A stretch of 64,000 nt of DNA from Tamarix chinensis (Eukaryota; Streptophyta; Magnoliopsida; Caryophyllales; Tamaricaceae): the NCBI GenBank assembly GCA_030549775.1, contig CM060174.1:5771391-5835390 (forward strand), given 5' to 3'. Under the pieces are notes generated by a model, which was not told where the DNA came from, made no database searches, and saw nothing but the letters and a program-made list of their open reading frames with translations. Position 1 is the stretch's first letter, and every line of letters starts with the position of its first letter. Of this stretch, positions 12,785-25,009 are shown piece by piece. Position numbers and translations under genes: made by a program.

Positions 12785-13340
12785 TAGACTAAAATGTATA
12801 TTAAGAACTAAACGTTTATGGGTCTTTCCAATAAAGGAACCAACGTTGTTCATTTTCTAATTCAGGAACATACGTTGAGACTTTTATCCAAATAAGGAAC
12901 TTCCGGCCAAATACTTGTCGGAGCTTGCTGGAAAATATTAAAATATTATTATTTTTATATTTTCTACTATGTAACATACTAACTACAATATATGTATGTA
13001 CTATACATAAATATGTACTTTATACAAATTTAAACATTATTATTTTAAAACTTAATAAAGCTAATCTAAGCACATATATTCCTAATTAATTTAGTGAAAT
13101 TAATCAATGGCTCACTGAATTAAAACCCTAACACTAACTGAATGACTAAGATTTTTCATTTAGTTAATTAAAATGAATCAAATTAAAACTTCTTAAATTG
13201 AAATTAAGTACAAAGAAAACCACTCTTGGTCTGCGAAGAGAAATAATTTTTCTCAAACTTCACCTTCCAGTTCTGGAACGAAGAACCGAAGAAGAGAAAT
13301 AACGAAAAAGAAAAACAAAGAAGATCGTTGCCTTATGTGG
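12785..13340 (+). mobile_element. MULE terminal relic related to the MULE at 31.2-35.05 kb
   Basis: 12785-12990 matches the reverse complement of the MULE end at 34860-35045 in the same order: 'tatattaagaa(c/a)taaacgttt', 'ccaataaagga', 'aataaggaact', 'ggc(c/t)aaatactt', then 'gaaaatattaaaatattatta'. The following 350 bp end in purine-rich 'gaagaagagaaa' sequence, like the region before the MULE's first exon. No transposase coding follows, so this is a deletion derivative or terminal fragment. Confidence 0.6.
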
Positions 13341-13424
13341 TTCTCCAACTTTCCCAACCTTTAAACTCACTTTATACAAATATTAGTTATTTAATAATAT
13401 TAATGGTATTATCTATACTACTAG

Positions 13425-13456
<32 letters not shown>

Positions 13457-13460
13457 TTAC

Positions 13461-13546
<86 letters not shown>
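13425..13546. repeat. Compound microsatellite (ACT)n-(AAT)n-(ATT)n
   Basis: About 34 bp of ACT, about 52 bp of AAT, then about 34 bp of TTA units in direct succession. The AAT to TTA switch makes a 17-unit inverted repeat able to form a hairpin. Confidence 0.95.
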
Positions 13547-13547
<1 letters not shown>

Positions 13548-13618
13548 CTTGTTAGTAATTTTAATACTAACTTTATCCATTATCACTTTTATTATTAAAA
13601 TAAGTATTTGGACCCTTA

Positions 13619-13651
<33 letters not shown>

Positions 13652-14350
13652 CATTTTGGTTACTATATTATGGTTATTATAATTATCATTATTATTTTTA
13701 TTATTATTACTATTATTATTATCATTATTACTTTATTATTATTACTATTAATATTGTTATTATCATTATTATTATTGTGGTTATTGTTGTTGTTGGCATT
13801 GTTAATAATATTAGTAATATTTTTATTATTATTAATGTTATTGAAACCGAAGTTGGCATATTTCCCTTTTTTACTATAGAAGGAGAATACCCAACCTTAG
13901 TATTATTACTATTATTATTATTATTCAAACATTGCCAATATTGTTCCTAATACCTTTGTTACTAACATTATTACTATGGTATCATTATTAGTTATTGCTT
14001 GTACTATTGTTATTATTTTGTTAATATTATTATGATAAAAACATTCGAACCCCTTATATTATTATTATTCCAAATATAATTAATATCATTACTATCTTTA
14101 ATAATATTAGTACTTTGTTAGTAATACTAATATTATATTATTATCTTATCCCTAAAACCATTATTAGCCTTAGCCTTAAAAATAATAGGGATTCTATTTC
14201 TAGGAGCATTGGTATTACTATTATTATTATTACTATTTTATTTTAACAAGTATTAGTACTATCATTAGAATAAATAAAGCTATTAGGTTTGATGATATAA
14301 ATATAGTTATGAATAATAACATAAGTATATTTTGACTAGTAATAACTAGT
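13547..14350. repeat. Degenerate ATT/TTA-rich tract
   Basis: Scattered ATT, TTG and TTC triplet runs (13618-13652, 13680-13840, 13900-13925, 14205-14235) separated by short unique pieces. Long Ile/Leu/Tyr-rich open frames here are repeat translations and not genes. Confidence 0.8.
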
Positions 14351-16753
14351 AGGCTAAATTGATGGTAAAAACCCTAGTTTTCACTTATAAAACTCCGTGT
14401 AATAATAACAACCCTAATCTTAGACTAAAATAGGAAATAATAGTATTTTTGGGTAGAAGGGAAACTAATCATTAGTCTTACCCTCTTATAGGTGAATCGA
14501 GCCAAAGTCCTAAAGAGTCGTAGGAATGTGCTCCAAGCCTGGCGTTGCTTTAGGTAAGGATGTAGCTATGGCCCATGTGTGTTATGTGACTTGTATTCCT
14601 TGGATGATTTATATCATGATACGTCATGTATTACATGATTGTTATTAACTTGTCTTATGTGTAGTGCAGCTTGGAGTTAAGGTATGTTTGTGTATGTTTC
14701 CTTGTGACATGTGTGTTATATGTATATATGGTGACGAGGATGTGATATGTTATGGCCCTCTAGGATATGCATGATAGGACCATGGATAATATGATATGGG
14801 AATGAAAGAACAAAAAGAAATAAATGGGAAGTGAGTTCATTAAAGGGGATATGAGGTTTTCCAAAATACCTCATGAACCACGAGAGGAAATTAAAGAGGA
14901 AGGAATGACCAAAATGAATGAGAGATGGGAACCATGCATGGGAATCTTAAAATTTATATGGGGACTTTGGGTGTTTGCATGGGATGGATAAATCTTGCAT
15001 GGGGGTGATCCCTACGTGAGAAAAGTTGATTTAGGGTGTAAACAAGCTAATGAGAGAGTTGTGGAGTGATTAGAGACTGGGGATGAAAAATAGTACGTAG
15101 GTTGGTGTAAGGGTATATAAGGGATCTGATTAGGGTTTCGGGAGGAAGTAGTAATCTGGAAAGTGCAAGAGTAAAAATGATTCAAGGAGAGTGGAGTACG
15201 GGTTAATAGTGATAATTTACTTTATAAGGGATGAGTATGGGTTCCATGGGAGAGAAGGGATTTTGGATGAAAAGAGAGAGGTTACTTGTGGGAGAAGAAA
15301 GGTAATAGGGTTTGAAGTGACCAACTAGGGTTTTTCAAGTCATATGCAAAATCGAGAGGTAAAGTGATACGTTTTGGGATTGGACCTAATTGAAATAAGA
15401 TGTGGGGCGGTGAATGAAGTAAGGGTAGTGTAAGTGAGAGAAAGTTGGATCATATAGGTCCAATTAGGGTTTTCAAGGGAAAATCCTAGAGGGTGATAGT
15501 AGGTGGAGTTGATATCATAAGGTGTTGGGCCTTAACCCACACCCTTAGGAGTTGGTGTTTTATTATGTGTAAGCGTAAGGGGGTATGGATGTCAAGGCGT
15601 GATAAGGGGTGTAGGAGTCTCAAAATATGGGATAGGCCCCCTTGAGAGGATAGAAGTAGAACGTTGATGACATGCATGTCAAGGGTGTAATGCTATCTAA
15701 TAAGACACAGATAAGATACTAAACACTTAAAGATAAAGATTTTTGAGCCGAGCCCAGACCGGTCCACCGACGAATAATAGTGGCCAGAAGCATTTTACCC
15801 TGTATAATTTTCGGTCCACCGGCTATAATAGTGGGGGATTCCGTGCTCAACAAACCAAACGTAATTAAGCAAATCCATGGGAAATACACTAAGCACTTAC
15901 AGTGAAACACCATGTGAGTCGGGGCTAGACTAGTCCACCGCGCGAATAATAGTGGCCAGGAGCGTTATGCCCTGGAGACCGGTCCACCGGCGAATAATAG
16001 TGGTCAGGAGCGTTTTGCCCTGTATGTATTCTGGTCCACCGGCTATAATAGTGGGGTTCCCGCACTCACATGGACTATTAAGGAGTATGTGTGGAATGAA
16101 CATATTACTAAGATGAATAAAGAATAAGTTACCTGAATAGTAACCAGGCCTTATTACATGTATCATTGTATGTTGCCTACATGCTCATTCCTATGTTATA
16201 TGCTCTATGTGTTGGCCTTAGCACATCTGTTACCTTACTTAGTACATAACGTACTAATCACCCATTTCATGGGTGCTACTCATTCCCACGAGCATAACAC
16301 CCGTCTGAGTTTGTGCAGGTAGGGGACGACATCTTTGATGCCTATGACACCTACAAGGCATCGGGTGGGGCCGAGAGCTGAACCTAAACATAGCTTGGGA
16401 GTCGAGAGTGATTAGCTGAACTCTATCTTACTTTTGCGATGTATCATTTTACTTTATCGTACTGTGTTGATGTATTCGAAAAACTTATTTAACTACTCTT
16501 TCAGTTGTAATCCTAAACCGCACTCTGATTTCTGTATGACTTGTGTTTTATTAATGACTTGTGTTTTTATTAATGACTTGTGGTTGATGTTGACCTTGTT
16601 TAGCCTTAGCACTTAGTACTAGAACGGTAGGAGTGAACCGATCTGGTACTAAGTGTGGCGGTAACGCCCTCGAGTTTACGATTTTGTCATTTCACGTTCG
16701 TAAAACCTTTAATTAAAACGAAATTTTTCAGTAGTAAATATGGGAATGTTATA
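14351..16753 (+). mobile_element. LTR-like copy of a long-LTR retrotransposon family, plus strand
   Basis: The right end GGCGGTAACGCC ... GGGAATGTTATA matches, in order, the ends at 52792 and 55220 (GGCGGTAAT ... GGGAATGTTACA; AGCGGTAAC ... GGAGGTGTTGCA). Inside, a roughly 200-bp unit containing CACCG-CGAATAATAGTGG and CCACCGGCTATAATAGTGGG is repeated in 15715-16060. The 'cataacgtactaatcaccc...cattcccacgag' block (16246-16300) recurs at 54760-54805. The left limit is uncertain. No coding sequence is seen; the long open frames at 15.5-16.2 kb are not credible genes. Confidence 0.55.
15715..16060 (+). repeat. Tandem units with CCACCGG-CGAATAATAGTGG motif
   Basis: At least five occurrences of '(C)CACCG(G)CGAATAATAGTGG' or 'CCACCGGCTATAATAGTGGG', each followed by '(c/t)caggagcgttttgccctg' or 'gttcccgcactcac', arranged as about 200-bp higher units. 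The reverse complement occurs at 17190-17520 and a diverged version at 54240-54590. Confidence 0.8.
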
Positions 16754-18470
16754 AAAACCCTAACAATTTTGGATAGTTCCTTACGCTCTTTTCTGATGGC
16801 CCACTTGAGTAACACTGAAAACGACTTGCAAGGGGTACTGCCCATTGAATAGGCGGGGACCCCACAAATAGAACCCTTCAGTACTACGGTACTGAGCAAC
16901 CCTTTAAATACACACTTAAAAATAGGTCTACAATGTAACACATGATACACTACTGAATCCATACATAACGACACGTGTAAATATAACATTCAGGTCCATA
17001 CATTCACATATTCAACGAGTCAATCTGATATCAATGGTGTATACATAACATTCACTTTCGTCCACTCTCATACTTAACAAGTCAACTAAATGTTAATAGG
17101 CCATAATAAATAATCGATACTTTTAGGGCCTTAAGGCCATTAGTCCATCATTAATCAATTATCTCGGATTATATATGTCCATGGGAGTACGGGAGCCCCA
17201 CTATTATAGCCGATAGAACGGTCACGAGGACACATGCCCTGCCACTATTTTAGCCAGTGGATCGATTGCGAGGGTAACATACTCTTCCACTATTATTCGT
17301 CGGTAGACCGGTCTGGCCCCGACTCACAAGGTGTTCCACTGTAAGTAATTAGTATCTTCCCTATATCTTATCGTTTTTACGTTTGGTTTGTTGAGCATGG
17401 AATCCCCCACTATTATAGCCGGTGGAATGGTCACGAGGGTACATGCCCTGCCACTATTTTAGCCGGTGGATCGGTCGCGAGGGTAACATACCCTTCCACT
17501 ATTATTCGCCGGTTGACCTGTCTGGGTCCGGCTCAACATCTTCCTCTTTAAGTGATTAGTATCTTATCGTATCTTATTCGAAAGTATTTCACCCTTGACA
17601 TGCATGGCTAACTATATCCACACTTATCCTCCCAGGAGGGCCCGTCCCATATCTTGAGACTTCTGCACCTCCAAACTCGGTTTTCTCCAAAAACCCTAAC
17701 TCGAGCCTATGTGGCCCATCCTTCTCTGTCATACACATCCCGACTATTTCAACACCCTACACGTCACGACCCTTAGATCCAACCCTCACTTTCTGCCCCG
17801 CTCATTCTCGTTTATTTTTATTATTTTCTTTTTCTTTTCCACCTTCTCACATTAGGGTGTCCTCCTAAACCCTAGTTTGGTCTCCTATGCACCCTTATAC
17901 TATCCCACGTACTATTTTTCGACCCAAGCCCCCAGACACCCAAACAACATTTCTATTACCTTCCTCATGTCCCGAGGCAACTTTCCATACGTAAAGTTTG
18001 TCCCCGTGCGGACTCTAACAGTCCCATGAAAACCGTGGTTCCTCCCATACCTACATTAGCCAACTTCCTTCCCCTTAGTTATCTTTCTCTCCCATTTCTC
18101 TTTTTCATGCCTCCATCCCACATTACCACATTAATTATCCTAGCATGCATGTCTTAAAGGGATACATCACATCACATCATAACTTACAACATATTTGTAT
18201 CATCACATACCAAAAGAGGACATATGTACACATCTCGGTTCCAAGCCACACCACACATGAAACAGTTAAGATAATAGCATATAAAACACGACATATAATT
18301 ATATAGGACATCCAAGGCATGTAGGACACATAGCACACAATCGTCCTTAGCTACACCCTTACTCGGTTTAGGTTACAGAACTATTTCCCACACTTGTTAG
18401 GCCACTAATCACCCTTCGTAATCGTTACACTTAATATATTTCCCATTTGGTTGGTTAGCTTACCAATTTG
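16754..18470 (-). mobile_element. Inverted partial copy of the same LTR-like family
   Basis: 17190-17520 carries, on the plus strand, CCCCACTATTATAGCCGGTGGA and CACTATTATTCGCCGGT, the reverse complements of motifs at 15770-16055. The order of motifs is inverted as expected for a copy on the minus strand. 17640-18100 shows the reverse-complement style of the 14.8-15.6 kb part. Ends are not defined and a stretch equivalent to 16.1-16.7 kb seems missing. No gene seen. Confidence 0.5.
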
Positions 18471-19170
18471 CCCATTTCTTTTATTATAATTAAAAAATTG
18501 CCCTTTGGTTGATCAAATTACCAAATTACCCCTGTTTGATATCCTAATTACCAAATTACCCCTTTAGTTGGTTAAATTACCAAATTGCCCCTCACACTTA
18601 TCATGTTTACCATTTTACCCTTCTCCATTACTAAATTATCATTTTACCCTTCTCTTTTATTAAATTATTATTTTACCCTTCTCGATTATTATAATTACCA
18701 AGTTACTCCTTTCCAATTTCCACTTTTACCCCTTTTATTTACAAAATTACCATTTTACCCCTTTACCATCAAATTTACCATTTTACCCCTTAACTTTTGA
18801 AAATTACTATAACACCCTTTCACTTATAAAATTGTCATTTTATCCTTAACTACGAATTACCATTTTACCTCTTCTAATTTTCAAATTACCATTTTGCCCT
18901 TTAATCACAAAATTACCATTTTGCCCTTTAACCACAAAATTACCATTTTACCCTTTTATTACAAAATTACCATTTTACTCCCCTTACTTCCAAAATTACC
19001 AATTTGCCCCTTTTTATTTACAATTTACCACTTTACCCTTTCCACTTCCAAAATTACCAAATTATCCATTAATTTCAAAATTTCCCTTTTACGCTTTAAT
19101 TACAAAATTACCACTTTACCCTTGCCTCCAAAATTACCATAATACCCTTTTTAATTTAGAGTTACCATTT
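18470..19170. repeat. Degenerate tandem array of about 20-30 bp ATTACCATTTTACCCCTT units
   Basis: Roughly 25 imperfect copies of '(a)aaattaccattttaccccttt' with variable spacers. It is pyrimidine-biased with almost no G on the plus strand. The open frame across it (Phe/Pro/Leu/Thr/Ile repeats) is repeat translation. Confidence 0.85.
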
Positions 19171-19206
19171 TGTCCCTTAGTACACCACTTATATTAAATT
19201 ATTATT

Positions 19207-19460
19207 CACTACAAAATATATGACTTATGCCAACAGTAATTTAGTCACAGATTTTTTTTCTGTTGGCAAAAGTTACTAATACCAACAGATATATTTTTGT
19301 GGGTAATAAAGAAAGTTTTCCCTACATATATTTTTTATCTGTTGGTAATACTATGTTATGCCAACAGATCTTTTGCGTACTTTTATATCCGTGGGTATTA
19401 GTAGTATTATACCAACAAAACTAATACCCACTCATATATATGTTGGTATTAGTATATAAG
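19207..19460. repeat. CACTA 5' terminal and subterminal repeats
   Basis: Repeated (T)GCCAACAG, CCAACAGAT, CTGTTGG and 'gtgggtaat/gtgggtatt' motifs in both orientations after the CACTACAAAA terminus. Such motifs are the usual transposase-binding repeats of CACTA elements. Confidence 0.8.
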
Positions 19461-20037
19461 GAAGATAAATGTTCCAACTATTGTTATATTCTTTGGCACA
19501 ACACATTCATTTCTCTTATACTTGAAATACTTCTCTTATTATCATAATTGCCAATTTTATATGAAATACTAATTATATAATATATAACCAGATTTATAAT
19601 TAACATTATAGTCATTGTTATTAATTAATATTATAATTAACTATGATAATTAAAAAAATAAAAAAAAATATTCTTAAAATAATAAAAATTATAATCAAAG
19701 TAATAATCAATCAAGTCGCGCTTTGAATGACCTATAAGATGAGGTGTCACTGCTTAATCGGCGCAATGGGGGTCTAAGAGGCATTTATTCCCTATTTATA
19801 GATATCATTTTGAGCCTAATATTATTATAGTTATTTATATAATTATTGTAAAATTTCTTAATTTTCAAATTCAATTTCATTAAACTTAATAATTAAATAA
19901 CTATTATTATTGTAAGCATTATTTTAATAAATATCATAATAAAAATAATAATAATTAGTTTAATTTGCGTTTGGAATAATCTAGGACAGGAGTCTTGCAG
20001 ACCAATCTGCTAGTTGGAGGTCCGGGGGCACCGCACG

Positions 20038-21650
20038 TGTAACACCCCGCTTATTAAAAACCTAATTTTTATAAATATCTATATTGATTTATGAGTTATA
20101 ATATTTAATTTTATTTTAATTAGGTTGTTTAATTTAAATTGTATTTCTATTTTAATAAGTGTTCCAGCTTATTTTAAACAAAAGCTTTTATCATATAAAT
20201 ATTTTATTTATTTTTAAAAAACTGTTTATAAAATTTTTTATTTAAATTTAATATATTTAAAATTATATTTTTGACATAAATTCTTTTAAATATTTGAAAA
20301 ATAAAAAATAAAAAGTGTCGGTCAATACCAACTAACACACGACACACGCAGCTCGCCAGCTCCCCCCGCCTCTTATTCCCTTTCCACTTCGATAGATTCT
20401 CGATGCCCCTCCCCTGTGCTGTGTATTTGGTTCCTGTGTTGCGTAGCCTGCAGGTAAGGATCGAGCCGACCATCGCACACCGACTCGCCGCCGCTCGACC
20501 GTGCCGCCACAGCTCCCGGTCGTTGCACACGGCAGCATCAGTAGAACAACAGTAGCAACACAGCAGCAGGGCAAGAAGGCAACAGTGATGCTCCACCGGT
20601 CGGACACTTCCAGTATCGGTCAGCCACCGGCGACTGCTCCTCTCCCACCGACGAAGCTCCACCGCCCTTTACCCGCATTGATTTTGCTAATTTCATTTGG
20701 TATAATTTCCCAAAACCCTAATTTTTTGTTTTGATTAATTATGAAAGAACGAGATTTAATTAAGCTAAATTAGTTATTTAATTAAGTATATATGTATTGT
20801 ATGATTGAATTGGATATGCTAATTATGTGATATATGTTGATTTCTGGAATTTGTGATTATTGACCCAGTTATGTCCAGATATGTTGGATTTGGTCTATTA
20901 AGCTATTTGGGATAATTTGATTATGCATTATACTTTAAAATATACTTAGTTTCATATTGGAATTGTCAATTTAAGAAAATTGTGCGAAATTATTCGGAAT
21001 TTGATTTTTAAGTCAAATTCTTGTGGATTTAAATTTAATTGTATAATTAAGTTATTTTATTAAATTCATTATAAATTTTGTAATAGAATATTTTTAATTT
21101 CATTTCCGAACCATCAATTTAAATATTTTGGCAAGATTTGACCGAATTTATAGTACGGGCTCAAAAACCCTAATTATGTTAAATTGGGTATTTTTTTTAT
21201 TTTTTAATCAATTGAATATATAATATGTTATAAAATAGGTCTTATTACATTTCTAAACATTCAATTTAAATATATTAATAAAATTTGACCAAGTTGTATT
21301 TTTTTTCCTAAAAGCGTAACTTTCAAATAAAATTATGTCAATTATCATTTGCATAGTTGTTTATTCTAAAATTGATTTTATAGAATTATTTAAAATGACC
21401 TTAATTATATTTTAACACGTTCAATTTGGATTAATTGGTTTGAATTATCCGGATTTGTATTTTGGGCTTTAAAACCCTAAGTTTTGGGAATAATTTCAGA
21501 AATCAATTAAATTGAGTTAAAATCAACTAGCTTTGATTTAAAATCAATTAAATCAAGTTTTTAACTTATCGTTTAGATCAATTATATAAAATTGATTAAT
21601 TTGATATTTTGGGGTTGTAAGCCCTAATTGTGTAAGTGATTTTTATTAAA
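20038..21650 (+). mobile_element. LTR-like block inside the CACTA element
   Basis: Starts TGTAACACCCCGC, then 270 bp of AT-rich DNA, a GC-rich CAG/CCG-rich segment (20330-20690), and several 'aaaaccctaa' motifs (20713, 21165, 21470, 21620). This composition is common in plant LTRs, but the right end and any target duplication were not found. A captured promoter or 5' gene segment is the alternative. The open frames across 20204-20734 have no recognisable domain. Confidence 0.3.
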
Positions 21651-22536
21651 ATTTACTTACTCTCTTTTCTTTTATGTTTCAAATAGTTTTTCTAATTTAG
21701 TGTTTACGTTTTCTATCGATGATCTAGGAAGACGTTGTAATGGATCCGGAAAGCCCAATATGTATACTAGTTTATAGTTTTTTGGTTTCTCTTTAGTCAT
21801 TTTGTTTAAGGTTTTGATTTGGTGATAGGTTGCTTTTATGATTTGTGGGTTTATGGGTCTTTTCTAGGGCTTTTGAGCTGCAAGTGTTCAAAGCTAATGC
21901 TTTATAGCCTAATGTAGTTGGTTTTTCCCTTTTATGTCTATAATGGCCTAACATTCTTCTGGTTCTTGATGGAGTTGGAAAATAGGATTAAATTGGTATT
22001 AGGAGAGTGTTTTGAATTTTCTTATTTTGTCTTAGTCAATGTTGATGATATTTTATCTTTTACTTATAATAGGGCGGTGAATGGATCATTGGGTCTTAAC
22101 AACTCATAGGATGGGTTCCTACTTTAATTTTTGTCCTTTGCTTATCATATTTGGTTGGTCTTTATGTCTCTCAGAGTTTCTATTATGGCTACCCATAATT
22201 TAGAAAAAGGGGTTGGATTCAATTATGAAAGTGATATAATATTTGTAAAAGCTTTAATATGGTTGTAAATTGTTGATTCCTCTTTCACTAGAAGTTATCT
22301 TCCCTTTTAAGCTATTCTTGCTAGTCAATGAAGTCTGGAAGGTCAACACTTAAGTGGTTGTTGAATATTAGTAGTTGTACAACTTTTTCTTATTAGAAAT
22401 TTTTGGACATTCACAAATTCCTCATTATTCACTCTATTCGAGCATTTGCTTTTCAAAATTCCGATTTCCTTTTCTGTATATTCTAATTTCCTTTCACTTC
22501 TTGATGTTTTAGATTCAGCTGATTGATTGAGCAAAA

Positions 22537-24333
22537 ATGGCATATGTATCCAATACTGCGATCACAAATTTGAGAACTATCGCATCAGGTCATCTTTGGA
22601 GCTTAGATAGTTCAATTAATGGCGTACCACTGAGAATCCTAGGGAGAATAAGATCGTTTTATGTCAATAATAGAAAATATTTAGCGATAGTGGTGAAGTT
22701 AAGGAAAGTGAAGAAACACGAGTATCTAGGGCCTGAAGACTCTGATCTTAATGTGAAGGGTGGAGTTCTTACTCATTTGTCTCATTTTAAGCCCTTGAAA
22801 GAGAAGCCTAAGCCTGTTACTCTTGACTTCGAGAAGCCACTTATGGACCTTCAAAAAAAATTATTGACTTGAGTGTGTTGAGTGTTTATAGCTTTGAATT
22901 TGTTGCGGTTTAGTATTTACTATTTATAATTTTGTCTGCTTGCTGGTTTGGAGCGGGTGTTTGAGGGAGTTGTGGTGAGTGGTGGCTGTAGGTAAGGAAG
23001 ATGGCAAGTGAGACTGGCCTGGACTTTACCGATTAGATTGCATCATTGGAAGATAAGTATCAGTAGGTACTTTAATTTCTGTCCCTTCTATAATAAAGCA
23101 TTGGTCTTTTGTTGGGTTAATTTATTAATATCCAAATAATTATCTTTTTGCTCCATGAAGTTTTAGAACTATATTGGTTATGGATGTTTGATTTAAATGA
23201 TTGAAAATTCTGAACTTAATGTAATGGAACTGTGTCAGGAAGTTGAGTTAGGATGTGTTTTCTATAAAACTGTAATATATTTATGCCACATGAAAACTTG
23301 TGTTATTTTCAGGTAGAATCTCTTATTTAGCTAAATTGTGCATACTTGTAAGATCCGTAGGCCCTCATTTTGTGAGAATTGGTAGATTCTCCTAATCTTT
23401 GAGTTGTCTGTGAGTATATGTAAATCCAAGAACCATGGGAAAGATGATGCATATGAAAAAGGATACTTAAATGTACATTTCCTTCATTAGGAGATGGAAC
23501 TAAGATGTAGTGCTTAGGGGCTTGTGTGGATTTTTCTGAAGATTTAGTACACTGCTCTTATAAAATGTTGTGTTACCATAGTATTGTGATTAATGATTAA
23601 AAATTTAGATTTATGTAAATCAACATATAAATATCTTAGTAATACTTTATCTTCCCTTTTTTATAGACTAATAGATGCACTGCACATCGTGTCCTTTCTT
23701 GGATGTGGTTTATTTTACATATCTCCTCCTTACTTTAAATTATGCTTGTGAAGAATAAATTGGGAGAAAAATTAGCCTTAACAGATCACTACATAAACGT
23801 GCAATGAAATGTGTTGGTAAAATAGGTATGTTGAAAAATTAATCCCAATAGATCACAACATGAATGTGCAATGAAATGTGTTGCCAAAATAGAAGAGATT
23901 ATGATAACTCTTTTTTATATGCTGAAGGTTCTACAAAAACTTACTAGTACTTTTATTCTCTTCAGTGATTGCCTTCTCCAGCTGTATAAAACGCCTTTTC
24001 ATGATTACTTTATAAATCTGAGGCAGGCTTACTAAGTAAAATGTCTATTTTCTGAATGGTATGCATGTAAGATTGGTTCTCTCTAATGACAAGCATATAT
24101 CTGTGTTCTTTTTTGTAATAATTTCTAGGATACGGTGATATTTTGTAAAGGATGATCCTAATTCTACGTCCATTTTTGAGTTATTAGTGAAGTTACTTGT
24201 ATTTTGATACACCTCAATTATTGCATTCGTTTTATGTTTGCAGGCTTTAAAGGATTTATACCTCAATTTAACCCCTATACAGCGTGTTAGTATTGCTCGA
24301 ATAGAGGGAATAATGAGGAATTTATGAATGTCT
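22537..24333 (+). pseudogene. CAC3: Captured, broken copy of the plastid acetyl-CoA carboxylase carboxyltransferase alpha-subunit gene
   Basis: The intact gene is nuclear and encodes the plastid-imported alpha subunit of acetyl-CoA carboxylase carboxyltransferase, which makes malonyl-CoA for fatty acid synthesis. Seen here: exon 1 (22537-about 22866) with an ATG, a transit-peptide-like start and the conserved stretches NVKGGVL and KPVTLDFEKPLMDLQKK. An apparent one-base insertion in the A-run near 22855 then shifts the frame, giving a 111-codon open frame that ends TGA. Exon 2 (22992-23063) reads VRKMASETGLDFTD, then TAG where Gln is normal, then IASLEDKYQ. Exon 3 (24244-24300) reads ALKDLYLNLTPIQRVSIAR. 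After it the sequence jumps to IMRNL-stop-MS, matching the family's later IMRNFGMP segment, so about 60 codons and everything 3' of it are missing. Introns are retained, so the capture was from genomic DNA, inside the CACTA element. A functional protein is not possible from this copy; a short transcript is. Confidence 0.88.
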
Positions 24334-25009
24334 AAAAAATTACCTAAAGATCGAATATATTTTTATTAGAGGTAAATATTAGTAGTTGTACAACAATAAG
24401 TCGGGAACAATTAGAGGTAAATCTATCTTATATATTTTTTTCTTCTTTTATGTACTTTCTTTTTCTTAGCAATGTAAATGGTAAATGTCGGTGAAATTTT
24501 ATTTTTAATATGTTAGTTTTTGATTTCTAAGTTGCATGCAGAAACATAATTAATAAAATACTAATTCTCATTTTTTATGTTACTAGGTTTCTATATTGTA
24601 TTTATAAAAGGCATTGAGCAAGAAGAAAGTAACTCCAAAAAGTCAAGGATAATTGGAGGTAAATTTTTTACTATTATTGCTTTTTTGTCTTCCTTAGAAA
24701 TTATTTTGTTTTAGTAATACTAAATATGGTTGTCAATCCATATTTCTTCATAATTTTTTTGTCATTACTTTTATGTTGAGCAACACATTTATTTTGGGTA
24801 TATTTTTTTTACCTCTAAAATAGTGTATAGATAAATATATGAGAATATTAGGGGTCACATAGTGATTAGATTGGGTAACTATGGTATGTGTGTCTCTTTT
24901 CTTTCAATCTCAGCTAATGTGCCACTTCCACTCCGATTAGAAGAAGTTTTGTATGCTAATTGATTTCCTACGATATCTTTATTTGACGTCATTCTTTACT
25001 CATAGCATT

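Noticed and set aside
13328..13950. Long Leu/Ile/Tyr-rich open frames on both strands
   Set aside because: They are direct translations of ATT/TTA triplet runs with no domain and no splice or start context.
16687..16989. 100-codon minus-strand frame
   Set aside because: Spans the junction of two LTR-like copies, has no domain and no conserved counterpart at the related ends near 52.8 and 55.2 kb.
18585..19142. Frames rich in Phe, Pro, Leu and Thr
   Set aside because: Translation of the ATTACCATTTTACCCC array.
20204..20734. 152-codon frame on the minus strand and overlapping frames
   Set aside because: Composition-driven in a GC-rich LTR-like segment. The C-terminal Lys/Asn/Phe part is AT-rich noise; no family similarity is recognised.
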